Positions 46,233 to 55,437 are shown, counted from the stretch's first letter. The stretch: DNA of 64,000 nt from Rhodococcus sp. CH91 (GCF_022554085.1 NZ_JAKFYR010000001.1:702346-766345), one strand, 5' to 3'. Program-made: numbers and translations. Notes: generated from the sequence alone by a model not told the origin.

Positions 46233-47087
46233 CTACTTGTAGCTGTAGAAGCCCTCGCCGGTCTTACGACCCAGGCGGCCCGCATCGACCATGCGACGCA
46301 GAAGTGCCGGGGGAGCGTAGTGCGGCTCGGCGAACTCGTCGTACAGCGACTGGGCGGCGTTGAGGGTGATGTCGAGGCCGACCGTGTCGATGAGGGTCAA
46401 CGGACCCATCGGATAGCCGCAACCGCCCTTCATCGCCGCGTCGATGTCCTCCTTGGTCGCATAACCCGATTCGAGCATGCGTACAGCGGAGCACAGGTAC
46501 GGGATGAGCAGCGCGTTGACGATGAAGCCCGCGCGGTCGCCCGCCCGCACCGCCGTCTTGCCGAGCGTGTTCTTCGCGTAGTCGAAGACGGTGTCGGCGG
46601 TGGCCTCGTCGGTGGTGAGCGCCGAGATGATCTCCACGAGCGGCATCACCGGCACCGGGTTGAAGAAATGCACACCGACGACCTTGCCGGGCCGCTGCGT
46701 CGCCTGCGCCATCTTGATGACGGGAATCGACGACGTGTTGGTGGCGAGGATGCCCTCGGGCTTCACGATCTTGTCGAGTTCGGAGAAGATCTCGACCTTG
46801 AGGGACTCGATCTCGGGGGCGGCCTCGACGACGAGGTCGCGGTCGGCGAACTCGTTCAGGTCGAGGGTTACGCGGATCCGCGCGAGGACGGCGTCGGCGT
46901 CCTCCTGCGTGATCTTGCCGGATTTGACGCCGCGCCCGATCGACTTCGCGAGACGCTCGCGTGCCGCGGCCGCGAACTCATCGGTCGTCTCCTTGACGAG
47001 CACGTCACTACCGGCCTTCGCGCACACCTCGGCAATACCGGCACCCATGGTGCCGCCGCCGATCACGCCTACCTTTTCCACTGCCAC
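46233..47087 (-). CDS. fadB2: 3-hydroxybutyryl-CoA dehydrogenase, FadB2-like
   Basis: 284-residue NAD(P)-dependent 3-hydroxyacyl-CoA dehydrogenase. VGVIGGGTMGAGIAEVC (6-22) is the Rossmann motif, NTSSIP (about 117-122) and GVHFFNPVPVMPLVE (138-152) include the catalytic His, and GDRAGFIVNALLIPYL follows. It oxidises or forms 3-hydroxybutyryl-CoA. GTG start with AGGAG upstream. It is downstream of the FadE25-like gene by 54 bp, likely in one operon. Confidence 0.93.
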   Translation of the reverse strand: MAVEKVGVIGGGTMGAGIAEVCAKAGSDVLVKETTDEFAAAARERLAKSIGRGVKSGKITQEDADAVLARIRVTLDLNEFADRDLVVEAAPEIESLKVEIFSELDKIVKPEGILATNTSSIPVIKMAQATQRPGKVVGVHFFNPVPVMPLVEIISALTTDEATADTVFDYAKNTLGKTAVRAGDRAGFIVNALLIPYLCSAVRMLESGYATKEDIDAAMKGGCGYPMGPLTLIDTVGLDITLNAAQSLYDEFAEPHYAPPALLRRMVDAGRLGRKTGEGFYSYK

Positions 47088-47140
47088 TGCGGTAACTCCT
47101 GATCGCTGTGATGTTCCGGGGTCAACCTACGCGACCGGCG

Positions 47141-48298
47141 TCAGCGCAGCAGAGCCCGCGACATGACGACGCGCTGGATCTGGTTGGTGCCCTCGTAGAT
47201 CTGGGTGATCTTCGCGTCGCGCATCATGCGTTCGACCGGGAAATCGGTGGTGTAACCGGCGCCACCGAACAGCTGCACGGCGTCGGTGGTGACCTCCATC
47301 GCGACGTCCGAGGCGAAGCACTTCGCGGCGGCGGAGATGAAACCGAGGTTGCCTTCACCGCGCTCGGCGCGGGCCGCGGAGGTGTACACCATCAGGCGAG
47401 CGGCCTCGACCTTCATCGCCATGTCGGCGAGCATGAACTGCACGCCCTGGTTGTCGGAGATCGGGCGGCCGAACTGCTTGCGATCCTTGACGTAGGCGAT
47501 CGCCGCGTCGAGGGCGCCCTGGGCGAGGCCGACGGCCTGTGCGCCGATCGTCGGGCGGGTGTGGTCGAGGGTCGCGAGCGCGGTCTTGAAGCCGGTGCCG
47601 GGCTCGCCGACGATGCGGTCGCCGGGGATGCGGCAGTTCTCGAAGTACAGCTCGGCGGTGGGGGAGCCCTTGATGCCGAGCTTCTTCTCCTTCGGCCCGA
47701 CGACGAAGCCCTCGTCGTCCTTGTGGACCATGAACGAGGAGATGCCGTTGGCGCCCTTCTCGGGATCGGTGACGGCCATGACGGTGTACCAGGTGGACTT
47801 GCCACCATTGGTGATCCAGCACTTGGAGCCGTTGAGGATCCAGTCGTCGCCGTCGGCCTTCGCGCGGGTGCGCATCGACGCGGCGTCGGAGCCGGCCTCA
47901 CGCTCGGACAGCGCGTAGGACGCCATGGCCCCGTTCACGATGTCGGGCAGGACCTTGGACTTCAGTTCGTCGGAGCCGCGCAGGATCAGACCCATGGTGC
48001 CGAGCTTGTTCACGGCGGGGATCAGCGACGACGAGCCGCACACCCGCGCGACCTCCTCGATGACGATGCAGGCCGCGATGGAATCGGCGCCCTGGCCTCC
48101 GAACTGCTCGGGCACGTGGATGGCGTTGAAGCCGGACTTGTTGAGGGCGTCGAGTGCCTCCTGGGGGAAGCGGGAATCCTCGTCGACCTCCTTGGCGTAG
48201 GGCGCGATCTCCTTCTCGGAGAGGGCACGGATCGCCTCGCGCAGGGCTTCGTGCTCCTCGGAGAGCTGGAACAGATCGAAGTCGGGATTGAGGGCCAT
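47141..48298 (-). CDS. Acyl-CoA dehydrogenase, FadE25-like
   Basis: 385-residue short/medium-chain acyl-CoA dehydrogenase, closely resembling mycobacterial FadE25. YALSEREAGSDAASM (about 128-142) and WITNGGKSTWYTV contact FAD and substrate, and the catalytic base is Glu369 in IYEGTNQIQR. It gives enoyl-CoA and reduces electron-transfer flavoprotein. It is between the TetR gene and fadB2, all on the minus strand, so the block is a beta-oxidation module. A promoter with a palindrome lies just upstream. Confidence 0.94.
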   Translation of the reverse strand: MALNPDFDLFQLSEEHEALREAIRALSEKEIAPYAKEVDEDSRFPQEALDALNKSGFNAIHVPEQFGGQGADSIAACIVIEEVARVCGSSSLIPAVNKLGTMGLILRGSDELKSKVLPDIVNGAMASYALSEREAGSDAASMRTRAKADGDDWILNGSKCWITNGGKSTWYTVMAVTDPEKGANGISSFMVHKDDEGFVVGPKEKKLGIKGSPTAELYFENCRIPGDRIVGEPGTGFKTALATLDHTRPTIGAQAVGLAQGALDAAIAYVKDRKQFGRPISDNQGVQFMLADMAMKVEAARLMVYTSAARAERGEGNLGFISAAAKCFASDVAMEVTTDAVQLFGGAGYTTDFPVERMMRDAKITQIYEGTNQIQRVVMSRALLR

Positions 48299-48394
48299 GG
48301 CGGCGGACTCCTTACGGCACGCGGTGCCAGAGTTGCGGGCGTAGCTCCCCTGAGCATACCGAGGGGAGGGTTCGCGACGTGATGGAATGTATCG

Positions 48395-48425
48395 ATTCTA
48401 ACCACGGCACTCAGTGCCAGGTCAA
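48395..48425 (-). promoter_or_regulatory. Promoter of the FadE25-like gene with embedded palindrome
   Basis: On the minus strand TTGACC (48425-48420) and TAGAAT (48400-48395) are 19 bp apart. Between them lies ggcact-c-agtgcc (48406-48418), a perfect 13-bp palindrome. A repressor bound there would block the promoter; the product of the adjoining TetR-type gene is the obvious candidate. The -35 box overlaps the TetR stop region. Confidence 0.55.
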
Positions 48426-49165
48426 CGGTGCTGACGCACGCCTTCGAGCTGGAGACGCACCTGCTCGGCGATCTCCGCCGGGGACAGATCGACCGGATAG
48501 GTCACCACCGCGACCGCCGGCTGGGGCGGCTGTGAGATCCGGCCGGTCGCGCCGTCGGCGGTCGGCAGGACCCCGAACGTGCGGCGCAACTCGAACAGTG
48601 CCTGGTCGAGGCGTTCGGCGGTGGCGGTGTCGTCACCGCGGATCATCGCGCGCAACAGGAAGTTGTGCGCGGCCGTCATCGCCGCCGCGAAGCTGACGAT
48701 GCGCACCGGCTTCTCGGTCGGCACGGCGGCGCGGAGGAAGTCCGTGAACAATCTCTCGTAGCGATAGGTGGTGACGAGTTCACGGTCGCGCAAGGCCGGC
48801 ACCCGCTGCACCACCCGATACCTCCATACCGCCAGCTCACGCCGGTCGCGGAAATGCCCGAACACGAGCTTCGCTCCCTCGCAGGCCGCAGCCCAGGGAT
48901 CGTCGAAGTCCCGAGACAGGTAGTCGGACACCTGCTCGAGAAGCGACTCGTGATCGGCGAAGATCACATCCTCCTTCGAGCGGAACTGCCGGAAGAAGGT
49001 CCGCCGCGACACCCCCGCGGCTGCTGCGATCTGCTCGACCGTGGTCGATTCGTACCCGAACTCCGAGAACAACCGGATCGCCTGAGTGACGACATGCACC
49101 CGGAACTGGGCGGGGTCGGGTCCCGTCGGGTCGAGGCGACGCGTGCTGCCGGTACCGGAAGTCAT
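48422..49165 (-). CDS. TetR-family transcriptional regulator
   Basis: 247 residues with an N-terminal TetR helix-turn-helix (STTVEQIAAAAGVSRRTFFRQF, about 38-60, split by turns) and a C-terminal ligand domain. The FxxxFRSKED pattern is typical. ATG chosen over a TTG five codons upstream; neither has a clear ribosome site, so the message may be leaderless. It precedes the FadE25-like gene on the same strand and probably regulates it (inference). Confidence 0.88.
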   Translation of the reverse strand: MTSGTGSTRRLDPTGPDPAQFRVHVVTQAIRLFSEFGYESTTVEQIAAAAGVSRRTFFRQFRSKEDVIFADHESLLEQVSDYLSRDFDDPWAAACEGAKLVFGHFRDRRELAVWRYRVVQRVPALRDRELVTTYRYERLFTDFLRAAVPTEKPVRIVSFAAAMTAAHNFLLRAMIRGDDTATAERLDQALFELRRTFGVLPTADGATGRISQPPQPAVAVVTYPVDLSPAEIAEQVRLQLEGVRQHR

Positions 49166-49320
49166 GTCATGAGTATCCAATGCGGGTCGTCGGGGTCCGG
49201 CCGTCGGCGGGGGCCTACGCGGGTCCCGGCGTTATCTGTGATCGTCGCAATCCCGGGTGACCAGCAGGTCGCGAATCGCGGAACTCGCCCGACTCCGAGC
49301 ACGAGGGAGGGCCGGCCCGG

Positions 49321-50097
49321 TCATGTCCGGGGCCGTCGCCGGAAGAACTCCCGCACCGCCCGCATCGCACGGCGGAACGTCGTGTCGGTAGCGGGGCGCT
49401 CGAGGACCTCGGTGCCTCCCGCACCGAGCCGGACCGGCCAGCTGTCGTCCACGTCGTCGACCTCCCGGCCCAGCCCGCGCAGGTATTCGGCGAAGCTGCG
49501 CTGGCGTTCGGCGTGCCAGGCGGCCTGATCGGCCATGATGTCGAGTTCGGCCAGTTGCGGAAATTTCGCCACGAGCGCGCGCGTCAGGTGACCGGCTGCG
49601 AGCGCATCGGCTTCGGCCTCGTGGGGATGGGGCAGTGGCACACCGTAGGCCTCGCACACCGCCTGAAGCGTGCGTCGGCCGGGGCGGCGGGGGTCCATCT
49701 CGCGATCGATGACGTACGGATCGACGACCGTGCCGATCTCGAGTCCGGGTGTTCCGAGGCGCCGGCCCTCGGCATCGAGCACCGTCAGGTCGTAACTGGC
49801 ATTGAACGCGACGACGATGTGACCACGTGCCCAGGCATCGCACACCGCCTGACGGATCTGCCGGTAACCCTCGGGATAGTCGAGACCTTCGGCGCGTGCC
49901 CGCGCGGTGGTGATGCCGTGGATCGCGGTGGTCTCCTCCGGAATCGGTATGCCCGGATCGAGTAACCAGGACCGTGTGTCGATGCGGTCGCCGACGAACG
50001 TCGCGACGCAGGCCGTGACGATCCGCGCGGTGCGAGGATCCCGGTCGGTGGTCTCGAGATCGAACGCGCAGATCGGTCTGTCCGGCCAGTGCGTCAT
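49321..50097 (-). CDS. DnaQ-like 3'-5' exonuclease (DEDDh family)
   Basis: 258 residues. CAFDLETTDRD (about 10-20) has the first Asp-Glu pair, VVAFNASYDLTVL (98-110) the second Asp, and HEAEADALAAGHL (156-168) the catalytic His and last Asp. This is an exonuclease of the DNA polymerase III epsilon type, but with a longer C-terminal basic tail. GAGGA precedes the ATG. Probably acts in repair or RNA trimming; not the replicative epsilon subunit by context. Confidence 0.88.
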   Translation of the reverse strand: MTHWPDRPICAFDLETTDRDPRTARIVTACVATFVGDRIDTRSWLLDPGIPIPEETTAIHGITTARARAEGLDYPEGYRQIRQAVCDAWARGHIVVAFNASYDLTVLDAEGRRLGTPGLEIGTVVDPYVIDREMDPRRPGRRTLQAVCEAYGVPLPHPHEAEADALAAGHLTRALVAKFPQLAELDIMADQAAWHAERQRSFAEYLRGLGREVDDVDDSWPVRLGAGGTEVLERPATDTTFRRAMRAVREFFRRRPRT

Positions 50098-50202
50098 CTC
50101 GGTCCTCGCGTCCGTCGGGTCGTCATCGTGTCGGACGCATTGTTGCGGGAGGTACCGACACGCCATCGCCGGCCGGATCCCCCGCGAGCCTCGACGAGCA
50201 GG

Positions 50203-50787
50203 TCAGAGCGTGTCGGTGCACACGACGAAGTTGCGCTCCCGGTACACGAACCCGCCGCCGGACATCGAGCAGTCGTTCACGTCGGCCGTGTCGAGGAGGA
50301 TCTCCGTGACCTCTTCGCCCTGGACGGCGGCTCCACCGCATTCGATCCGCTGCGGATCCTCGCCCCCGAGCTCCATGCAGTCGCCGACGACCCAGTCGAT
50401 GTCGAGACACAACGCGCCCACCTCGACGCCGCCGAACGATTCGAAGTAGGTCTGGTCGATATCGCCGGGGCACGTCTCGCTCGTGTTCACGATGTCGACG
50501 ACCTTGTAGTTCGAACTCGCGCTGCCGCACTCCGCGTTGTCGATCGTCGCGTCGTCGACCGTGCCACCGAGAGCGACGCAGTCACCCGGCTCGACGTCGA
50601 TGCTCAGGCCCGCGGAGGACGCGGTCGCCGGACCGGTGGTGGGCAGGGACACGGACGGTGCCGTCGAGGTGGCCACCGCGTCCGTGTCGGGGACCGCCTG
50701 CCCTTCGACCTGCGCCGTGCACGCGCCGAGCGCGACCGTCGCCACCACCATCACTGCGGCGCCGGCCGCCCGTCGGAGAACGTTCAT
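50203..50787 (-). CDS. Lipoprotein, LppU-like
   Basis: 194 residues: lipoprotein signal peptide with lipobox LGAC, a Thr/Ser/Pro linker, then two copies of a small domain beginning GDCVALGG and GDCMELGG, each with further cysteines (AECG, IECGG). This fits the LppU-like family of mycobacteria and relatives. Extracellular and lipid-anchored; role unknown. Divergent from the DNA ligase gene by 58 bp. Confidence 0.82.
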   Translation of the reverse strand: MNVLRRAAGAAVMVVATVALGACTAQVEGQAVPDTDAVATSTAPSVSLPTTGPATASSAGLSIDVEPGDCVALGGTVDDATIDNAECGSASSNYKVVDIVNTSETCPGDIDQTYFESFGGVEVGALCLDIDWVVGDCMELGGEDPQRIECGGAAVQGEEVTEILLDTADVNDCSMSGGGFVYRERNFVVCTDTL

Positions 50788-50845
50788 GATCGGAGAGCCT
50801 ACGGAAGTGCCGCCCGGGGGCTTCCGGGGTGCAACGATGTGCCGC

Positions 50846-51910
50846 ATGGACCTGCCTGTGGTACCGCCGCTCGCACCGATGCTCGCCAAGGTTTCCTCCA
50901 CCGTGCCTGCTCAGCCCGGCGACGGTCCCGCCGAGTGGGCGTACGAACCCAAATGGGACGGCTTCCGGACGATCGTCTTCCGCGACGGCGACGAAGTGGT
51001 TCTCGGTTCGCGGGGAGGGAAGGACCTCGCGCGGTACTTCCCGGAAGTCGCGGACGCGGTCCGCGCCGAGCTTCCCCGGCGGTGTGTGGTGGACGGCGAG
51101 ATCGTCGTCCCGCGCGCGCACGACGGCCGCACCCGGCTCGACTGGCAGGCGCTGTCCGAGCGGATCCACCCGGCCGAGAGCCGGGTCGCATTGCTCGCCG
51201 AGCAGACTCCGGCCGTCTTCGTCGGGTTCGATCTTCTCGCGCTCGGCGACGAGAACCTGATGGAGACGCCGTTCGCCGACCGGCGCGCGCGTCTGCGCAC
51301 CGAGATCGGCGGGGGCAGCAGCTGCCACGTCACGGTGGCGACCACCGACACCGGCACCGCCCGCCGGTGGTTCGAGGAGTTCGAGGGGGCCGGACTCGAC
51401 GGCGTCGTCGCCAAGCGGCTCGACGGCTTCTACCTGCCCGACAAGCGGGAGATGCTCAAACTCAAGCACGCCCGCACCGCCGACTGCGTCCTGATGGGTT
51501 ACCGCCGACACAAGAGCGTCGACGGTGTGGGTTCGCTGTTGCTCGGGCTGTACCACGACGGAGAACTCGCGATGGTCGGCGGAGCGTCGGCCTTCACCCG
51601 GGAGCGACGTGAGGAACTGCTCGCCGAGCTGCAACCGCTCCGTCTCGGGGACGACGTCGTCGAACAGGGGGAGCCCACGCGCTGGCGTTCGGGGGCGGAC
51701 CGCAGCTGGGTGCCGCTGCGTCCCGAACGTGTCGTAGAGGTCGCGTACGACCAGATGGAAGGCGTCTCGGGGGAGGGGATGCGCTTCCGGCACGCGGCCC
51801 GGTTCCAGCGCTGGCGTCCCGACCGCGACCCCGAGAGCTGCACGTTCGACCAGCTCGAGGTGCCGGTGCGCTACGACCTGGCGGATGTACTCGACCGGAC
51901 GGAGGACTGA
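50846..51910 (+). CDS. ligC: ATP-dependent DNA ligase, LigC family
   Basis: 354-residue ATP-dependent ligase. The adenylated Lys36 lies in YEPKWDGFR, VVDGEIVVP is motif III, GLDGVVAKR is motif IV, and KLKHARTADCVLMGYR is motif V; an OB-fold C-domain follows. Mycobacterial LigC (Rv3731 type) is a minor end-joining and base-repair ligase. The ATG is uncertain: one three codons upstream is also possible. The next gene follows at once and encodes a primase-polymerase, the same pair as in M. tuberculosis. Confidence 0.92.
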   Translation: MDLPVVPPLAPMLAKVSSTVPAQPGDGPAEWAYEPKWDGFRTIVFRDGDEVVLGSRGGKDLARYFPEVADAVRAELPRRCVVDGEIVVPRAHDGRTRLDWQALSERIHPAESRVALLAEQTPAVFVGFDLLALGDENLMETPFADRRARLRTEIGGGSSCHVTVATTDTGTARRWFEEFEGAGLDGVVAKRLDGFYLPDKREMLKLKHARTADCVLMGYRRHKSVDGVGSLLLGLYHDGELAMVGGASAFTRERREELLAELQPLRLGDDVVEQGEPTRWRSGADRSWVPLRPERVVEVAYDQMEGVSGEGMRFRHAARFQRWRPDRDPESCTFDQLEVPVRYDLADVLDRTED

Positions 51911-51911
51911 C

Positions 51912-52964
51912 ATGGCCACGAAGCGTTCGCCCGCCGAGGAATGGGAGGTCGACGGCATTCCCGTGCGGGTGTCGAATCCCGACAAGATCTATTTCCCGCA
52001 GCTCGGCGCCGAGGCAGGAACGAAGCGGCATCTCGTGGAGTACTACCGCAGGGTAGCCACCGAGTTCGATGCCCCACTCCTGGCTGCTCTGCGCGACCGG
52101 CCGACGCACCTGCAGCGATTTCCCGACGGCATCGAAGGGGAGGAGATCTACCAGAAGCGCGCCCCGGTCAAGCGACCCGATCATGTGGAGACCTGCGAGA
52201 TCACATTCCCCTCGGGCCGCACCGCCGACGCGCTGCGCGTGCGCTCGGCCGCCGACGTGGTGTGGGCGGCGAATCTCGGCACCGTCACCTTCCATCCGTG
52301 GCCGGTGCGCTGCAGCGACACCGACCTGCCCGACGAGCTGCGCATCGACCTCGATCCGCAGCCCGGCACCGATTTCGGCGACGCCCGTGCGGTTGCGCTC
52401 GAAGTCGTGCGTCCGTTGCTCGACGAACTGGGACTGACGGGCTTCCCCAAGACGTCCGGAGGGCGCGGTCTGCACATCTACCTGCGGATCGTGCCCGAAT
52501 GGGACTTCGTGGGTGTCCGCCGCGCCGGGCTCGCGCTCATGCGGGAGATCGAACGCCGCAGCGACGGTCGTGCGACGACGGCGTGGTGGAAGGAGGAACG
52601 CGGCGAACGCCTGTTTCTCGACTACAACCAGAACGCGCGGGACAAGACGATCGCGTCGGCGTATTCCGTGCGGCGGACACCGATCGCCACCGTGTCGACC
52701 CCTGTGACCTGGGGCGAACTGGCCGACGCCGAGCCCGACGACTTCACGATCGCGACCGTGCCGGACCTGCTGGCGAAGCGCGGAGATCCGATGGCGGATC
52801 TCGACACGCATGCCCACTCGCTCGACGTGCTGCTCGAGATGGCGGAACGGGACGCCGCAGAGGGTCTCGGCGACCTGCCGTATCCGCCGAATCACCCCAA
52901 GATGCCGGGTGAGCCGAAACGAGTCCAGCCGTCGCGGGACACCGACCGGACGAACAGGACGTGA
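51912..52964 (+). CDS. LigD-polymerase-domain (PrimPol) protein
   Basis: 350-residue stand-alone archaeo-eukaryotic primase-polymerase, like Rv3730c. LRIDLDPQPG gives metal-binding Asp146 and Asp148; SGGRGLHIY (182-190) and DYNQNARDKTIASAYSVRR are the other nucleotide-binding motifs. Such proteins fill gaps with ribonucleotides or deoxynucleotides during repair. The ATG is two bases after the ligC stop, with GGAGG inside ligC, so they are coupled. No Ku gene is in the window. Confidence 0.92.
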   Translation: MATKRSPAEEWEVDGIPVRVSNPDKIYFPQLGAEAGTKRHLVEYYRRVATEFDAPLLAALRDRPTHLQRFPDGIEGEEIYQKRAPVKRPDHVETCEITFPSGRTADALRVRSAADVVWAANLGTVTFHPWPVRCSDTDLPDELRIDLDPQPGTDFGDARAVALEVVRPLLDELGLTGFPKTSGGRGLHIYLRIVPEWDFVGVRRAGLALMREIERRSDGRATTAWWKEERGERLFLDYNQNARDKTIASAYSVRRTPIATVSTPVTWGELADAEPDDFTIATVPDLLAKRGDPMADLDTHAHSLDVLLEMAERDAAEGLGDLPYPPNHPKMPGEPKRVQPSRDTDRTNRT

Positions 52965-53088
52965 ACTGCGGGTGGTAGAACGCCGCCGAATCGCGTCCCT
53001 GTCGTGACCTCGACCGGGAGTCCCTCCGAACCGGCAATCCATACACTGTCCGGAGGCAGTTCGTCGCGACTCGGAAAGGGTGGATGCC

Positions 53089-53640
53089 GTGTTTCGCTCG
53101 TGGACGTCCGATCGGATTCTCGGTGCCGGGGTGGCTCTCGCGGCCGCGGTCGGTGCCGGATTCCTCGTTCCGCAATCGGCGTCCGCGGCCACGACGTGTT
53201 CCGCACCTCCGGGTGCCGCTGCCGAGGTCGTCCAGGTCGGGGACGAGGAGGCCTGCGGCGCGACCACCGACGGCACGGCCGAGGCCTGGGGGTACGGCGA
53301 GCGTGGGGTGGGTTTCGCCGACGGCCGTGCCGGCGCGCTGGTCGGGGCAGCGGGACTCGACGGCGGGGTGGGGGCTGCGGAGAGCACCTCGGGCCGTCTG
53401 TTCGCGCTCGGCGTGGGTGCGCAGGCCCTGGCTCTCGGTGTGCTCGAAGGTCCGGGAACGGCGTTCGTCGTGGCGGGCCCGCAGTCCCAGGCGTTCGTGG
53501 GTGATGCCGACGATCCCGTGCTGTGCCAGGGGTCCGGTGCGGCGGCCTTCGATCTCGAGACCGTCCGCGGATGCATCGTCGTCGGCGATTTCCGGTACGT
53601 GACCCTCGGTGCGCAGACGCCACCGACGGACTTGCCGTAG
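53089..53640 (+). CDS. Secreted protein of unknown function
   Basis: 183 residues with a signal peptide (cleavage after SASA near residue 33) and a Gly/Ala-rich mature part containing five cysteines. I do not recognise a family with confidence; it may belong to a mycobacterial DUF6764-like group. GTG at this position is preferred because GGAAAGG is about 9 bases upstream; a GTG three codons earlier is too close to it. Followed directly by a hairpin. Confidence 0.7.
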   Translation: MFRSWTSDRILGAGVALAAAVGAGFLVPQSASAATTCSAPPGAAAEVVQVGDEEACGATTDGTAEAWGYGERGVGFADGRAGALVGAAGLDGGVGAAESTSGRLFALGVGAQALALGVLEGPGTAFVVAGPQSQAFVGDADDPVLCQGSGAAAFDLETVRGCIVVGDFRYVTLGAQTPPTDLP

Positions 53641-53642
53641 AA

Positions 53643-53660
53643 AGGCCGAACTGTCGGCCT
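53643..53660 (+). terminator. Short hairpin terminator
   Basis: aggccga-actg-tcggcct has perfect 7-bp arms and a 4-base loop, immediately after the stop of the secreted protein gene. Confidence 0.6.
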
Positions 53661-53678
53661 CACCGGCGGACAGCCTGT

Positions 53679-53699
53679 ACGTAAAGTCTTCCTTTACGT
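53679..53699. promoter_or_regulatory. Inverted repeat upstream of the esterase gene
   Basis: acgtaaag-tcttc-ctttacgt has perfect 8-bp arms and a 5-bp spacer, 44 bp upstream of the ATG. A+T-rich and symmetrical, it fits a TetR-type operator overlapping the promoter. Confidence 0.65.
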
Positions 53700-53743
53700 T
53701 CCACGCCGTCGTAGCCTGTCGCAGAACCTACGGAGGGTGAGCG

Positions 53744-55000
53744 ATGACGACCGGAGCAGTATTCGAGCCCGTCGGACAGGTGGCATCCGGATCGGTCGGG
53801 GCCCCGGAACAATTCGGTCCCCGGCCCGGCCGCACCGCACCGACCGAAATGCTCGTCGACCCCCGCTTCCTGCGACTCGCCGACGCGTTCTTCTCGCTGT
53901 ACCGCCGCCCGCACGAGGGTGGCGGGGCGCTCACCGCCTACCTCCACGGCGAGAAGGTTCTGGACATCTGGTCCGGCTGGTCGGCTCCCGATCGGCGGTG
54001 GGCCCGCGACACGATGGCACTGTCCTTCTCGACGGGCAAGGGCGTCGCGTCGACCGTCGTACATCGTCTCGCCGAGCGCGGAGCGATCGACTATTTCGCG
54101 CCCGTGGCGCAGTACTGGCCGGAATTCGCCGCGAACGGCAAGGAGGACATCACCGTCGCGGACGTCCTCACCCACCGGGCGGGTCTGCATCGGGTGCGTG
54201 GCCTGGTGCCGGGCACCCACGGCATCCTCGACTACGAGGCGACCGTCGCGGCCCTCGCGGTGGCGACGCCCGATCGTCGGCGCGTGGGCGGGTCCGGCTA
54301 CCACGCGGTGACCTACGGATGGCTCGTCGCCGAACTCGTCCAGCGGGTGACCGGACTGCCCTTCGTGGAGGTCGTGGAACGGGAGATCGCAGCGCCACTC
54401 GGCGAGCCCGATTTCTGGTATCGCGTTCCGCACGACGAGCGAGGGCGGATCGCGAAGTTGTTCCCCCGGCTCACTCCGCTCGGGTTGAACTGGGGCGCGA
54501 GTGCCGCCGTCCTGTGCCGGCTCGGGCCGACCCGCGGTCTCGCCGAGGCTGCGATGCCGGCCGGTTTCGACAGGCTCGTGCGGGATCCGGCCGTGCACGA
54601 CTCAGTGATGCCCGGCTGGAACGGTGTGTTCACCGCGCGCTCTCTCGCGCGCATGTACGGCGCGATCGCCGCGGGTGGAACGATCGACGGAGTCCGCTTC
54701 CTCGACGCTGCCACGATCGACGAGATGGCCCGTGTGCGAGTGCGCAGCCGCGACTACGTACTGGGAGTGCCGATGGCGTGGCGGCTCGGCTACCACCAGC
54801 CCATCTTCGCGAGTATCCAGCGGCCGCGCGGAGCGCTCGGGCACTACGGGGTGGGTGGTTCCGGGGCGTACGCCGACCTCGACACCGGCCTGTCGCTCGC
54901 GTTCGTCACCAACCGGCTCGGCGCGGGTGCGGTGCCGCTGGGGGATCTGCGACTCGCGCGTCTGGCCGAACTGGCCCGTTCGCTCGCTCGTCGTGCGTGA
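53744..55000 (+). CDS. Beta-lactamase-fold esterase
   Basis: 418-residue serine hydrolase of the class C beta-lactamase/EstB family. The nucleophile and base are Ser96 and Lys99 in SFSTGKG, the Tyr is in GYHAVTYGW (near 187-192) and HYGVGGSG near 367-374 replaces the KTG box. No signal peptide, so it is a cytoplasmic esterase such as LipL or LipD types in mycobacteria. GGAGGG precedes the ATG. Substrate unknown. Confidence 0.9.
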   Translation: MTTGAVFEPVGQVASGSVGAPEQFGPRPGRTAPTEMLVDPRFLRLADAFFSLYRRPHEGGGALTAYLHGEKVLDIWSGWSAPDRRWARDTMALSFSTGKGVASTVVHRLAERGAIDYFAPVAQYWPEFAANGKEDITVADVLTHRAGLHRVRGLVPGTHGILDYEATVAALAVATPDRRRVGGSGYHAVTYGWLVAELVQRVTGLPFVEVVEREIAAPLGEPDFWYRVPHDERGRIAKLFPRLTPLGLNWGASAAVLCRLGPTRGLAEAAMPAGFDRLVRDPAVHDSVMPGWNGVFTARSLARMYGAIAAGGTIDGVRFLDAATIDEMARVRVRSRDYVLGVPMAWRLGYHQPIFASIQRPRGALGHYGVGGSGAYADLDTGLSLAFVTNRLGAGAVPLGDLRLARLAELARSLARRA

Positions 55001-55092
55001 ATCTTCCGGGCATTTTTGCTGTTTCGGGGACGGGGGTCGCTCCCCGGCGGGACCATCCGAATCGGAGCATCGTCGATTCGAGGAGTTCAGCC

Positions 55093-55305
55093 ATGAGCCA
55101 CGTGTACCGGGTGATCGAAGTCGTAGGATCGTCGACCGCCGGAGTCGACGACGCGATCGCGAAAGCGGTGGCGCGGGCGGCGGAGACCACTCGGCATCTC
55201 GAGTGGTTCGAGACGGTCAACGTCCGCGGGCACATCGACGACGGACGGGTGGCGCACACGCAGGTCACCTTGAAGATCGGTTTCCGGATCGAGGAGAGCG
55301 CCTAG
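55093..55305 (+). CDS. Dodecin flavin-storage protein
   Basis: 70-residue dodecin. HVYRVIEVVGSS starts the fold and HLEWFETVNVRGHI carries Trp38, which stacks on the flavin, followed by the conserved ending TLKIGFRIE. Dodecins assemble as hollow 12-mers that hold riboflavin, FMN or CoA and buffer free flavin. GAGGAG precedes the ATG. It is 132 bp upstream of the second FprB gene. Confidence 0.95.
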   Translation: MSHVYRVIEVVGSSTAGVDDAIAKAVARAAETTRHLEWFETVNVRGHIDDGRVAHTQVTLKIGFRIEESA

Positions 55306-55367
55306 CCCGGCGGCGAGCGCTTCGGGGCGGAAACGGCATGATACATTAGCGAGAATGCGGTTCTCGA

Positions 55368-55394
55368 CCAGACTTGGAACGTGTTATAGTCTGG
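55368..55394 (+). promoter_or_regulatory. Extended -10 promoter inside an inverted repeat
   Basis: TGTTATAGT (55382-55390) is a strong extended -10 box and needs no clear -35. It overlaps the right arm of ccagact...agtctgg (55368-55374 and 55388-55394). Transcription would start near 55397, 40 bases before the GTG of the second FprB gene. The repeat may be an operator or RNA stem. Confidence 0.6.
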
Positions 55395-55437
55395 GGTCCG
55401 TTCGACGTCCCCACCGGCACTGTAGGCAGGTACCACT

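Noticed and set aside
50846..52964. Complete end-joining locus with Ku
   Set aside because: Only the LigC and PolD genes are present; no Ku-like frame lies next to them.
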